This document shows positions 50,378 to 59,071 of a stretch of DNA of 64,000 nucleotides, one piece after another. Source of the DNA: CAVXEH01 sp963805305 (GTDB taxonomy: Bacteria; Chloroflexota; Limnocylindria; QHBO01); the NCBI GenBank assembly GCA_963805305.1, contig CAWDTM010000003.1:558001-622000 (forward strand), given 5' to 3'. Under the pieces are notes generated by a model. That model was not told the DNA's origin and searched no databases. It saw only the letters and a list, made by a program, of their open reading frames with translations. The translations under genes and the position numbers were made by a program. Every line of letters begins with the position of its first letter. The first letter of the stretch is position 1.

Positions 50378-50955
50378 TCCACCCGGCCGCCGAAGCGGTC
50401 GACAAGGGCCGGCGTGCTGATCCACACCTCGTCGACGGCGAGCGCGCCATGGCCGTGTCGCAGTCGGGCTCGTCCGTCCGGCGCCCAGCGCGCGAGGAGG
50501 CTGCGCAGGTACCAGTCCTCGATCCGATGCCAGGTGCTCGGCCGCCGCGGATGACGCTCCCACCCGATACGGACTGCGTACGGGGCCAGCAGAGTCGCGC
50601 CGTGGTAGGCGACCGGCCAGTCTCCAGAGGGGAGGCCGGCGATGCGGGCGGCCAGGACCGCGAGGTCGATGCGGGCCTGCTCGAGAGCCCTGCGCTGCCA
50701 GCCCTCGCCGGCAAGCGCCCGAAGGCGGCGGTTGTCGAAATGGACGATGTCGACCCGATCACCGCGATGGACCACGGTCCCGTCACCCAGGGCGACCGGG
50801 TCGCCGCGATGGCGGTGGCGCTCGACGGCGAGGAGCGATCCGGCATGGATGGGCGTGATTCGCCTGGCGCGCAGGTCGATCCGTTCGGCGATCGAGAGGA
50901 TCGGGTCCAGGAGCCGGGGCGCGATGCCGCCCCGGCCACGTGTCCGTGGGCCCAT
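50371..50955 (-). CDS. YkoP-like protein
   Basis: About 194 residues from the ATG at 50955; longer TTG/GTG starts up to 51039 are possible. The core ALGDGTVVHRGDRVDIVHFDNRRLRALAGE with RRALEQARIDLAVLAARIA resembles the C-terminal YkoP domain, which in Bacillus-type proteins is fused or adjacent to polysaccharide deacetylases. Here it stands alone but next to a deacetylase and a glycosyltransferase. Function unknown; a glycolipid or polyprenyl-linked substrate is a guess. It converges with the glycosyltransferase gene. Confidence 0.5.
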   Translation of the reverse strand: MGPRTRGRGGIAPRLLDPILSIAERIDLRARRITPIHAGSLLAVERHRHRGDPVALGDGTVVHRGDRVDIVHFDNRRLRALAGEGWQRRALEQARIDLAVLAARIAGLPSGDWPVAYHGATLLAPYAVRIGWERHPRRPSTWHRIEDWYLRSLLARWAPDGRARLRHGHGALAVDEVWISTPALVDRFGGRVDQ

Positions 50956-51095
50956 CCGGTCATGCACCGCTCCATCCTCGCGCAACCGCACGACCCCGTG
51001 CGACGTCCTTGCAACACATGGTCTCCAGACCCTTGTCAACCGCAGCGTTTCGTCGCATGATCCCGCCCGTCGGCACCATGTGGGGGGACCAGGGT

Positions 51096-51644
51096 ATGAC
51101 GATCCGTTTCGGCATCGCCGCCACCGCCGCTGCGGCGATCCTCATCTGTCTCGCCGCGTCCATGGCGTCCCTGCTCACCACGCTCGCCCACCCGCTGTCC
51201 GTCACGTCCGTGGAACGGATGGCGGCTCTCTTCCTCACCGTCCCGTTCCTGATCGTGGGGGTGGCGGGGCTCGCGCTCGGCAGCGTGGCGCTGCCAGAGC
51301 GGTGGCGCGGGCCGATCACCCTCGCGTGGGCGCTCCTGGTGGCTGGCCTCTGTCTCGCGGGACCGCTCGCGGGCCCCTACGGTGCGGTGTTCGCGCACGC
51401 CACCGGCTGGTCGGCCGAGTCATGGCAGACGAGCTGGACGACCATCGCCGCCTGGCCGGCAGCATGGCCGCTTCCGCTCGACCTGGGCCTTGCGCGATGG
51501 CCGGTCCTCGCGGGCGCGGCGTTCACCGGCGGACTGAGCGCGACCCAGCTGGCCCAGCCTGCGCGTCTCCGGGAGTACCTGGCCTCCGCGGGCCGCCACC
51601 TCCACGTCCCGCGGCGGCACGCGACGCACGGCGCCACCTCCTGA
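51096..51644 (+). CDS. Integral membrane protein, unknown
   Basis: 182 residues with about four membrane helices (residues ~5-25, 38-60, 68-90 and 125-145) and a basic C-terminal tail (RLREYLASAGRHLHVPRRHATH). The ATG at 51096 has ggggga 8 nt upstream; an in-frame ATG at 51018 would add 26 residues. No family recognised. Confidence 0.55.
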   Translation: MTIRFGIAATAAAAILICLAASMASLLTTLAHPLSVTSVERMAALFLTVPFLIVGVAGLALGSVALPERWRGPITLAWALLVAGLCLAGPLAGPYGAVFAHATGWSAESWQTSWTTIAAWPAAWPLPLDLGLARWPVLAGAAFTGGLSATQLAQPARLREYLASAGRHLHVPRRHATHGATS

Positions 51645-51797
51645 GCGATTTCCTCCACGGTCACCGCCTCGTGGACTGCCGTGCGTGAATGGCCCGATGG
51701 AACTATTGCCAGGCGGTTAGGGTTTGGGGCACAACTGGACACGAGCCGCGACGCTTCCCCGTGACCTGGCGGGAAGGCGGGCGACCCGCGACGGAGG

Positions 51798-54776
51798 ATG
51801 GATCTCCTGAACCCCTTGCGCGCACTGCCCAGGCGCACGTCCGGTCGATTCGTGATCGTCGGCCTGGTCGCGCTTGTCGTGCTCGGCGCCGGAATCTGGG
51901 CCGCCTTCCCGAAACCGGCTCCTGCCATCACGGCAGCGCCCCCGCATCGGCCCTCGATCCCGATCCTGGCCACGATCGGGCTGGCCGGCCGCACCACGCC
52001 CGCCACCGCTCATCCCGGCGAGATCGTGATGGTGACCGGGCACGCCCTCGGGACGGCCCCGCTCGAACGACTGGAGCTGTGGGATGGTTCGACCGAGGTG
52101 GCGGCCACTTCGCAGGTCGGCACCGCGCCAGCGTTCCACGCGGTCTGGGAATGGCACCCCACGAGTCCGGGAGAGCACATCCTCTTCACCCGGGCCGTCG
52201 ACGCCGAAGGGCGCGTGGCGCAGTCTGATCCGGCTCGTCTCACCGTCGGCGGCGAGGCAGTTCCGGACGTGCCCGGGCAACCGTCGGGCTCACCGGCAGC
52301 GGTCGGGCCCACGGGATCGGCTCCAGGGACGGCCGCCTCGCCGACCGTCTCCCTGCCATCGCCCAGGGCAACGGCGAGCGTGGACGGCTGCACCGCCACC
52401 GTGGATGTCGCCGCCCAACCGGGGGCCGCGACCGGCTTCGGGTTCCTGGCGCTGGCGCCCGGGGCCGCGACCTTCCTCCCGCTGGGCACCGTCGCGGCCT
52501 CATCGGGGATGCCCGGGCGCCTGGTGGTGCCACTTCCCGCCGGAGACTCCCTGCTGACGGTGACCGCCTTCAACGCCGGCGCCGAGACCTACGGGACCCC
52601 CGTCATGGTCCATGCGCCCCAGAGCTGCGATGTGGCATCGGGCTGGACCGGGAGTCTCCGCCTCGACCAGGGTGTCCTCATGCCGGCTCCCCACGCGGAC
52701 CGCGCCTATCTGTACGTGACTCAGGACAACGGCACGGCCCAGCGGGTTCCCGAAGATCCCGCCGCGTTCGTGGAACCCAGCGACGGCACATTCGACTTCA
52801 GCCACGATCTCCCCGCGCTGACCGGCGAGCACGTCCACGTCGTAGCCTGGGGCTGGAGCGACGGCAAGCTCGCTTCGCTCGGAACCGGAGACTGGAGCGC
52901 GCCCGCATCGGCTCCGGCCTCGACGGATGCGTCGACGAACACGGCCGAGGCGTCGGCGACGTGGTATATGGGTGCCACGCCTGCGATCGGGCTCGCCACC
53001 AAGCTCGACGTCCTGCGCCACGCGATCACCACCGGATGCGGCCTCGAGTTCTGCGACGGGCAGGAGGCGGTCACCCACGACGAGCTGCAGCGGCCGGAGG
53101 CTGGCTCGAGCGGTCCCGACGCGCGCGACTTCTCCTGGTCGACCTCGCTGGCCGATGTGACGAGCCTGGTCTGGCAGGTCCTTCCGTACCCGGTCGGCGG
53201 AACCCCGGACCTCGCGCCGCCGTTCCTCGTCGATTCGGGAACCGTGCCCGTCGACCCCGGCTCCGCCTCGGGTGAATTCAGCATCGACTTCCGGCCCTAC
53301 CTCGTTGCCGCTCCCCTGTCCCAGACCGATATCGGCGACACTGCCAAGCTGAGCGGTGCGGTCGCCAGCTCGGTCTTCGGCTCTGCCACCGGCGGCGCAT
53401 CGGCGGCGACCGCGTCAGCCAGCCCGTCGCCCCCTGGGGCCGGCACGGGCAGCGGCGTCGCGGTCCCGGGCTCCTTCGACTCGGCCACCGCCGATGCGCA
53501 GCTCACTCGCGGCCGGTTCCTGCTGGGCTTCTCCGGGCGGTTCTACGTGCGCATCATCCCGATCGCGGACGGAACACCGGCTCCGCCGTCTGCGATGGTG
53601 ACCCTGGACGTCGTCGACCCGCCGCCCCCGCTCGACCTGGGCACGCCCGCCGAGGTCCCCGACCCGGGCCTGCTGAACCTCAGCGCGAGCGTTACCCTGC
53701 CGCGCTCACCGGATCCGCACTACGCCCGCTGTGCGCTGGTCAGCAGGATCACGGGCGATTTTGTCAGGAATCCAGTCGTCGACTACCCCGCGTACCGCGA
53801 CAGCCAGCAGCCGCTCTGCTACCAGCCGCCGGACGACGGCTGGAGCATCACCGACGCCTTCGACGCCTTCGTGGAATTTGTCGGCGACGTGTGGGACGCC
53901 ATCTCGTCGGGATACGCCTGGATCAAGGAGAAGGTCGTGGAGCTGGCGCTCGACGCCGTTCCGTGCAGTGCCATCGCCAGCGACGACGTCTGCAAGGCCA
54001 TCGCCACCACGGCGCTCGACGCGGCGCTCACCTCGTTCGGCATCCCGCCCAGCCTGCCGAACTTCGACGCCGTGGTGGCCGCCAGCAAGGGGGAGCTCTC
54101 GACGTTCGTCGTGCAGGCCGCCGGGAGCGTTCCCGGGGTACAGGACGCCTGCGGATTCGCCGATGCCGCGCACGCGGTCACCTCCAAGCTCGACAACTGC
54201 GACGAGCTCGCCTCGGACGCCATCGACGCGGTCGTGGCACAGGTCGTCGCGACGCGCAGCCAGACCACGGCCCAGACCGCGGGCCAGCTCCCGTGGCCCG
54301 GCGTGGTCTACACCCCGGATCCACGGGGGCAGTGGCAGCCGCCATCGGTGAAGTTCACCGTGACCCGCACCACGGATCCGTACCAGGTGGCTGAGTGCCG
54401 CATGACCTTTTCGCTCGACTCGGTGCTCGACGACTGGACGTGGACCGAGCTCAAGCCGAACAAGGGCCCGGGCGCGTCCATCACCGACGTCTCGGGCACC
54501 GTGCGTGGATCTCCGTTCCTGCCAGCGACCGCCACCATCCCGCAGCTGCAGCCCGGTCAGTCGTACAGCGGCCAGCTGTGGCTGACGCGGCCCGCCGAGT
54601 GGACCGAGTCGAGCTACGCCTACATCTACTGGCATTACTACGAGTCGATCCTGCATCCCGATCGATCCTGGGTGCTCCTGGAGCCGGGAGCTCATCTGAC
54701 CTTCCACCTCACCTCGAACTGCGCGGCCGAGTACACGCAGACCGCCACCCTCACGACCTCGGGGTACAACCCGTGA
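51798..54776 (+). CDS. Large surface-exposed membrane-anchored protein, unknown
   Basis: 992 residues. A single N-terminal helix (~15-37) suggests type II anchoring. Then an Ig-like module (~58-150, HPGEIVMVTGHALGTAPLERLELWDG), a Pro/Ser/Thr linker, several beta-rich modules (~190-340, 395-460, 560-620), a helical Cys-containing region (~675-830, WDAISSGYAWIKEKVVELALDAVPCSAI, GIPPSLPNFDAVV) and a C-terminal beta domain ending with a Cys. No enzymatic motif visible. The smaller Ig-like gene follows after 10 nt. Probably an adhesion or envelope structural system. Confidence 0.65.
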   Translation: MDLLNPLRALPRRTSGRFVIVGLVALVVLGAGIWAAFPKPAPAITAAPPHRPSIPILATIGLAGRTTPATAHPGEIVMVTGHALGTAPLERLELWDGSTEVAATSQVGTAPAFHAVWEWHPTSPGEHILFTRAVDAEGRVAQSDPARLTVGGEAVPDVPGQPSGSPAAVGPTGSAPGTAASPTVSLPSPRATASVDGCTATVDVAAQPGAATGFGFLALAPGAATFLPLGTVAASSGMPGRLVVPLPAGDSLLTVTAFNAGAETYGTPVMVHAPQSCDVASGWTGSLRLDQGVLMPAPHADRAYLYVTQDNGTAQRVPEDPAAFVEPSDGTFDFSHDLPALTGEHVHVVAWGWSDGKLASLGTGDWSAPASAPASTDASTNTAEASATWYMGATPAIGLATKLDVLRHAITTGCGLEFCDGQEAVTHDELQRPEAGSSGPDARDFSWSTSLADVTSLVWQVLPYPVGGTPDLAPPFLVDSGTVPVDPGSASGEFSIDFRPYLVAAPLSQTDIGDTAKLSGAVASSVFGSATGGASAATASASPSPPGAGTGSGVAVPGSFDSATADAQLTRGRFLLGFSGRFYVRIIPIADGTPAPPSAMVTLDVVDPPPPLDLGTPAEVPDPGLLNLSASVTLPRSPDPHYARCALVSRITGDFVRNPVVDYPAYRDSQQPLCYQPPDDGWSITDAFDAFVEFVGDVWDAISSGYAWIKEKVVELALDAVPCSAIASDDVCKAIATTALDAALTSFGIPPSLPNFDAVVAASKGELSTFVVQAAGSVPGVQDACGFADAAHAVTSKLDNCDELASDAIDAVVAQVVATRSQTTAQTAGQLPWPGVVYTPDPRGQWQPPSVKFTVTRTTDPYQVAECRMTFSLDSVLDDWTWTELKPNKGPGASITDVSGTVRGSPFLPATATIPQLQPGQSYSGQLWLTRPAEWTESSYAYIYWHYYESILHPDRSWVLLEPGAHLTFHLTSNCAAEYTQTATLTTSGYNP

Positions 54777-54786
54777 GTGCCCGCTG

Positions 54787-55641
54787 ATGCGCCCGTTCCG
54801 CGTCGCGGCGCGGTCGCCGCTCAGACCGGCAGCCATGGTTGCCGTGCTGCTCACGCTCGTGATCGTGGTTCCGGGTGCCTCGGCGCAGCGGACGGTCGGC
54901 GCGGCCTGGATCGACGACCCGCTAGGCGGCAGCCGGCTCCCGCTGGGACCGGTGACGGTCACTGCCCACGCGACCGATTCCTCCGGGGTGGCGAGCATCG
55001 AGCTGTACGTGGATGGCGCCCTGGTCGACACGCAGTCGGAGACCGCCGCAGGGTCCCCCGCAGGGAGCACTGCGAGCTTCGCGACGGCGGCCCTTCGCTG
55101 GACGCCGGATGTGGCCGGCGGCTACCGGCTGGTCGCGGACGGGATCGGCACGGATGGAAGTCGGACCGTGAGCTCGGTGACCTACGTGTTCGTGGGTGAC
55201 GTGCACGCCCAGGCCACCGCGGAGCCGACGTCCTCGCCATCTCCCAGCCCGACGCCGACCGAGACGCCGACGCCATCGCCGAGCCCGTCCGAGACGCCGG
55301 GACCCACCCCCACCCCGGACACGACCCGCCCCCACGTGGCGGTCAGCATCGATCCCCCCGCGCCGTACACGACCAACGTCGTCACCTTCACCGCCAGCGC
55401 GGACGACGCCGGCGGCGTCGCGAAGATCCAGATCTGGGTGCAGTTCGTGCCGGTCCCCAGCGATAACCGACCACATTTCTGGGGGAGAGAGCAGGAGTGC
55501 CTGGCCACCACGACCTGCTCCGTGGCGAAGGGACCGTACGGGACAGGCGTCCTGAGCTACTACGCCGTCGCCTGGGACAGCGCCGGGAATCGCGCGTTCA
55601 CCGACACGTACTCGGTCAACGTCAGCGTCGAGATCAAGTAG
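54787..55641 (+). CDS. Secreted protein with two Ig-like domains and a Pro/Thr linker
   Basis: 284 residues. A signal peptide ends near GASA. Ig-like domain 1 (~38-130, PVTVTAHATDSSGVASIELYVDG) and domain 2 (~180-284, VVTFTASADDAGGVAKIQIWVQF) both show the bacterial Ig_3 pattern of an Asp-Ser/Ala-Gly-Val turn and IELYVDG-type strands. A 35-residue Ser/Pro/Thr/Glu linker joins them. Domain 2 has a Cys pair (ECLATTTCS). Same operon as the 992-residue protein, with which it may work on the surface. Converges by 8 nt with the amidohydrolase gene. Confidence 0.7.
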   Translation: MRPFRVAARSPLRPAAMVAVLLTLVIVVPGASAQRTVGAAWIDDPLGGSRLPLGPVTVTAHATDSSGVASIELYVDGALVDTQSETAAGSPAGSTASFATAALRWTPDVAGGYRLVADGIGTDGSRTVSSVTYVFVGDVHAQATAEPTSSPSPSPTPTETPTPSPSPSETPGPTPTPDTTRPHVAVSIDPPAPYTTNVVTFTASADDAGGVAKIQIWVQFVPVPSDNRPHFWGREQECLATTTCSVAKGPYGTGVLSYYAVAWDSAGNRAFTDTYSVNVSVEIK

Positions 55642-56899
55642 GAACGGGCGCCACCCTGGCGTCGGTGTCCTTGGCGACACTCCCGCGCTGCACCACCAGC
55701 CGGACGTTGTCCGGGTCCCCGAACAGCGCCACGTCGTCGAGCGGCTCCCCGCGCAGGAGGATCAGGTCGGCATCCTTGCCGACCTCCACGGTCCCGATCC
55801 GGTCGGCCAGGTTGAACAGCTCCGCGTTCGTGCGGGTGGCGCTGATGATCGCCCGGTGCACGCCCAGGACGGGGGCCTTCAGGACGATCTCCTCTCCCCG
55901 GCGTCCCTGCCAGGGCCCTACCACGTCGGATCCGGAGCCGATGGCGACGCCCGCGGCGTCCGCGACCTTGATCGACTCGAAGCACCGGTCAGCGACGGCG
56001 CGGATCGCCGCCGCCTTCTCGGCCGTGAGGCCGAAGCGGTCCGGGTCGTCGCGGATCATGACCACCGTCTGGAGGGTTGGGACCATGAAGACGCCCTGCT
56101 TCGCCATCCGCGTCGCGGTCTCCGGATCCAGGAGCGAGCCGTGCTCGATGGACCGCACCCCGGCCGCCACCGCCACGTCGATCGCCTCCGAGGTGTGGCA
56201 GTGGGCCAGGACGTACGTGTGCCAGCCACGGGCGACCTCGACCGCGGCTTCGATCTCCTCGCGGCTGAACTGGACCGAATCGAAGGGATCTGTGGGCGAC
56301 ACGACGCCGCCCGAGGCGAAGACCTTGATCTGGGTCGCGCCCCGGCGAAGCTGCTCACGGGCCGCCCTGCGGACGGCATCGGCCCCGTCCACGACTTCGG
56401 CACGGGCGATGAGCCCAGGAATGGAGGTCCCGTGGCCATGGACCGCCTGGTGCGCGAGCCGCGCGTCCCCGTGGCCGCCGGTCTGGGACAGGTAGGAGCC
56501 GGACGGCAGGATCCGCGGGCCGCGGATGAGACCGGACTCGACCGCCTTCGCCCAAGCGGGCTCCAGACCGCCCGCGTCGCGGACCGTGGTGAACCCCTCC
56601 TCCAGCGCGCTCTCGACGAAGGTGGCCACCCTCAGGACGTGATTGATGAGCGGCTCGTCTCCGTGGTCGCCGTGCGGACCGATGATCGCGAAGTGGACGT
56701 GGGCATCGGTCAATCCCGGCAGCAGGGTGCAACCGGCCCCGTCGACGGAGGTCAGCCCGGCATGCTTCGCGTGGCCCGCCGCCTCGATGGCGCCGATCCG
56801 GCCCTCGCGGACCACGACGTCGTGGCGGCCCGACGGCTCACGCCCGGTGCAGTCGAGAACCGAGACGTCGCGGATGACGAGATCGGTGTGTTCGGTCAT
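55634..56899 (-). CDS. Metal-dependent amidohydrolase (imidazolonepropionase-like)
   Basis: 421 residues. Composite beta/TIM-barrel amidohydrolase: LLPGLTDAHVHFAI (HxH), IKVFASGGV (carboxylated Lys), LAHCHTSEAIDVAV and RSIEHGSLLD (metal His), GSGSDV (Asp), and a C-terminal NLADRIGTVEVGKDADLILL. Members hydrolyse cyclic amides, dipeptides or prolyl bonds; substrate unknown. ATG 7 nt from TATCAT, leaderless. Confidence 0.9.
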   Translation of the reverse strand: MTEHTDLVIRDVSVLDCTGREPSGRHDVVVREGRIGAIEAAGHAKHAGLTSVDGAGCTLLPGLTDAHVHFAIIGPHGDHGDEPLINHVLRVATFVESALEEGFTTVRDAGGLEPAWAKAVESGLIRGPRILPSGSYLSQTGGHGDARLAHQAVHGHGTSIPGLIARAEVVDGADAVRRAAREQLRRGATQIKVFASGGVVSPTDPFDSVQFSREEIEAAVEVARGWHTYVLAHCHTSEAIDVAVAAGVRSIEHGSLLDPETATRMAKQGVFMVPTLQTVVMIRDDPDRFGLTAEKAAAIRAVADRCFESIKVADAAGVAIGSGSDVVGPWQGRRGEEIVLKAPVLGVHRAIISATRTNAELFNLADRIGTVEVGKDADLILLRGEPLDDVALFGDPDNVRLVVQRGSVAKDTDARVAPVPT

Positions 56900-56906
56900 G
56901 CCGCCG

Positions 56907-56912
56907 ATGATA
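56907..56912 (-). promoter_or_regulatory. -10 box, leaderless amidohydrolase
   Basis: TATCAT ends 7 nt before the ATG at 56899. Confidence 0.5.
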
Positions 56913-56978
56913 GAGCGGCGCCCTTCGCTCGCCGGGGCCACCGGTGATCGGCGGACGTCGCGGGCTGGAGCGGCCTCG

Positions 56979-56984
56979 TACAAT
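56979..56984 (+). promoter_or_regulatory. -10 box of the lipoprotein pair
   Basis: TACAAT ends 11 nt before the ATG at 56996. Confidence 0.5.
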
Positions 56985-56995
56985 CGGACCTGCCG

Positions 56996-57433
56996 ATGCC
57001 GCCCATCGTACGGACGCCCACGCCGCGACGCATCTGGCGCGCCCTGACCCGCGCGTGGATCGCCCCTGCCGTCATAGCGCTCGCAGCGTGCGGCCCCGGG
57101 GCCTCATCCGCATCGCCGGGCAACGGACCGTCCGGCGACGCGACTCTGGCTGCGGCCGCGACCGGCGTCTGCGCGGCCGTTCAAGCCCTTCCCGACGCGA
57201 CCGCAGCACAGCGAGCCTTCGAGAACCAGGCCCACGAGGCCCTCCACGCGCTTGCCGCCGCCCCGGGGGTCGACCGATCCCGCGCGGCACGGCTCCTGGA
57301 GGCGATGGAACGGGTCGAGGGCGATTTCGAATCGGACTCGGCACCCTCCCTTCCCGCCGACCTCTCCGCGCTCCAGTCGGCCACCGGGGATGCGCTCCGC
57401 TCCATGGACCGGGCCGTGCCGCCATGCGGATGA
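56996..57433 (+). CDS. Predicted small lipoprotein
   Basis: 145 residues with an Arg-rich start and a lipobox (ALAAC, ~residue 32). A short Gly/Ser/Pro linker precedes a mostly helical domain (~50-145: ATGVCAAVQALPDATAAQRAFENQAHEALHALAA and SRAARLLEAMERVEGDFES), with a Cys near the start and another near the end that may form a disulfide. No family recognised. Its last 10 nt overlap the next gene, a thioredoxin-like lipoprotein, so they are co-translated. Confidence 0.65.
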   Translation: MPPIVRTPTPRRIWRALTRAWIAPAVIALAACGPGASSASPGNGPSGDATLAAAATGVCAAVQALPDATAAQRAFENQAHEALHALAAAPGVDRSRAARLLEAMERVEGDFESDSAPSLPADLSALQSATGDALRSMDRAVPPCG

Positions 57434-58413
57434 CGCGACGGCGCGCCAGCCTGCTCGCCGTGGGGCTGGCCCTGGTGCTCGTGACCGGCTGCGGGCCGTC
57501 GGGCGCGGCGACGGCGCCGTCGGGCGGCAGCGCCACCTCGGCCGCCGGCCCCGGGGTCGTCGCCCAGGTCGCGAGCTACCAGCTTGTCGTCGGCCACCCC
57601 GGTCGCCTCATCGTCGCGATCCTGGCTGCGGACAACCGCTGGGTCAGCTTCGGGAGCGTCGAGATGGCGTTCGAGTACCTGGGCACGCAGACGAGCACCC
57701 CCGACCCGAACGTTGCCGTTGCGCCGGAGACCGCGCAGTTCCTGCCCATTCCCGGCACGCCGTCGGGGAGCGGCGCTCCCGCACTGACCGCGCCCGCGGA
57801 CGGCCGCGGTCTCTACGGCGTCGAGTCGATCACGTTCCCGGCCGCCGGCTACTGGCAGGTGACCTCGAGCGGCACCCTCGACGACGGGACGGCGTTCAGT
57901 GCCGACGCTTCGTTCGAGGTGCGCGCAGCGCCCATCGTCCCGGAGGTCGGCGACGCAGCGGTGACCAGCGACAATCCGGTCCAGGGCACTCCGGGCATCG
58001 CGCCGGTCTCGCTCGACTCCCGCGCGGTCAACGGCGACCCGATCCCGGACCCGGAGCTCCACCGGGTCTCCATCGCGGACGCCGTGGCGGCGCACCATCC
58101 CGCGCTCGTCGTGTTCTCGACCCCGGTCTACTGCGTCAGCCGCTTCTGCGGGCCGGTGACCGACATGGTCGCCGACCTTGCCGCCGCCTACGCTGACCGT
58201 GCCGACTTCATCCACATCGAGATCTACGCCGATTTCGAGTCCGGAACGCTGAACCGTGCGGCCGTCGACTGGCTCCAGACGCCGGACGGTGACCTGCGCG
58301 AGCCGTGGGTCTACCTCATCGGCGCCGATGGCCGGGTCGCGGCTTCGTGGGACACGATGGTGACGCGCGACGAGATCGAACCGCTGCTCAAGGCGCTGCC
58401 GCCGATGGCGTAG
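57424..58413 (+). CDS. Thioredoxin-fold lipoprotein
   Basis: 329 residues. Lipobox VTGC (~residue 23). An N-terminal beta-sandwich-like domain (~40-165, QVASYQLVVGHPGRLIVAIL, YWQVTSSGTLDDG) is followed by a thioredoxin-like domain (~215-325): ALVVFSTPVYCVSRFCGPVTDMV with a Cys-x4-Cys pair in place of CxxC, IHIEIYADFES, and EPWVYLIGADGRVAASWD. Likely an extracytoplasmic redox or copper-handling protein near the oxidase genes (inference). Convergent with tlpA-like gene. Confidence 0.7.
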   Translation: MRMTRRRASLLAVGLALVLVTGCGPSGAATAPSGGSATSAAGPGVVAQVASYQLVVGHPGRLIVAILAADNRWVSFGSVEMAFEYLGTQTSTPDPNVAVAPETAQFLPIPGTPSGSGAPALTAPADGRGLYGVESITFPAAGYWQVTSSGTLDDGTAFSADASFEVRAAPIVPEVGDAAVTSDNPVQGTPGIAPVSLDSRAVNGDPIPDPELHRVSIADAVAAHHPALVVFSTPVYCVSRFCGPVTDMVADLAAAYADRADFIHIEIYADFESGTLNRAAVDWLQTPDGDLREPWVYLIGADGRVAASWDTMVTRDEIEPLLKALPPMA

Positions 58414-58422
58414 GGACCCCGC

Positions 58423-59046
58423 TCAGGACCCGACGATCGTCCTCAGCCGTTCCTCCATGGTCTCCCGGGTCAGCTGGCCGATGTAGCGGTCCCGGATCGT
58501 GCCGTGCTGGTCCAGGAAGTAGTGGACGGGCAGTCCCCAGCCACCGTACCGGGCCTGGATGGCGGCGGTGGGGTCGAGCGCGACCCGATAGTCGAGGCCA
58601 TGCTCCGCGACGAACTGCCTGACCGAGGCCGCGGGTTCCTGGACGTCGATGGCGAGCACCGCCAGGCCCGCGGCGCGGTGCGCGTGATAGGCAGCCACGA
58701 TGTCGGCGGCCTCCTCCTGGCACGGCGTGCACCAGGTGGCCCAGAAGACGACCCAGACGGGGTGACCCGCGTACTCCGCCAGCCGGACCGGGGCGCCGTC
58801 GAGGTCCTTCAGCATCGGCGCATCGTTCGCGTCGGTGAGCTCGGGGGCCGCATCGCCGACCTCGATGCCGGTCGCGGTGGCCGCACCCGTGCCGACGGCT
58901 CCGGGCGATCCGCCGCTGCCGAGGGGCCGAGTCGCCACCCAGGCCCCGGCAGCGACCAGGCAGACCACCGCCAGGCCCGCCGCGGTGCGCCGCGCGGGGC
59001 TCCAGCTGGGCCTCGTCGTCTTCGCCGGCACGTCCGCGGCCGTCAC
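58423..59046 (-). CDS. TlpA/ResA-type membrane-anchored thioredoxin
   Basis: 207 residues from GTG. One membrane helix (~22-40), then a thioredoxin domain with WATWCTPCQEEAADI (CxxC), VLAIDVQEPAASVRQFVAEHGLDY and the cis-Pro region GLPVHYFLDQHG. Extracytoplasmic reductants of this type help cytochrome c maturation or CuA assembly. It lies 25 nt behind the NarL-type regulator and may share its transcript; the oxidase genes are 2.5 kb away. Confidence 0.88.
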   Translation of the reverse strand: MTAADVPAKTTRPSWSPARRTAAGLAVVCLVAAGAWVATRPLGSGGSPGAVGTGAATATGIEVGDAAPELTDANDAPMLKDLDGAPVRLAEYAGHPVWVVFWATWCTPCQEEAADIVAAYHAHRAAGLAVLAIDVQEPAASVRQFVAEHGLDYRVALDPTAAIQARYGGWGLPVHYFLDQHGTIRDRYIGQLTRETMEERLRTIVGS

Positions 59047-59071
59047 GGGATGCTCGTGCGCGTCCGTGGCC

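Noticed and set aside
55230..55320. Low-complexity Ser/Pro/Thr region as a possible repeat element
   Set aside because: It is a coding linker in the Ig-like protein and not a separate DNA element.
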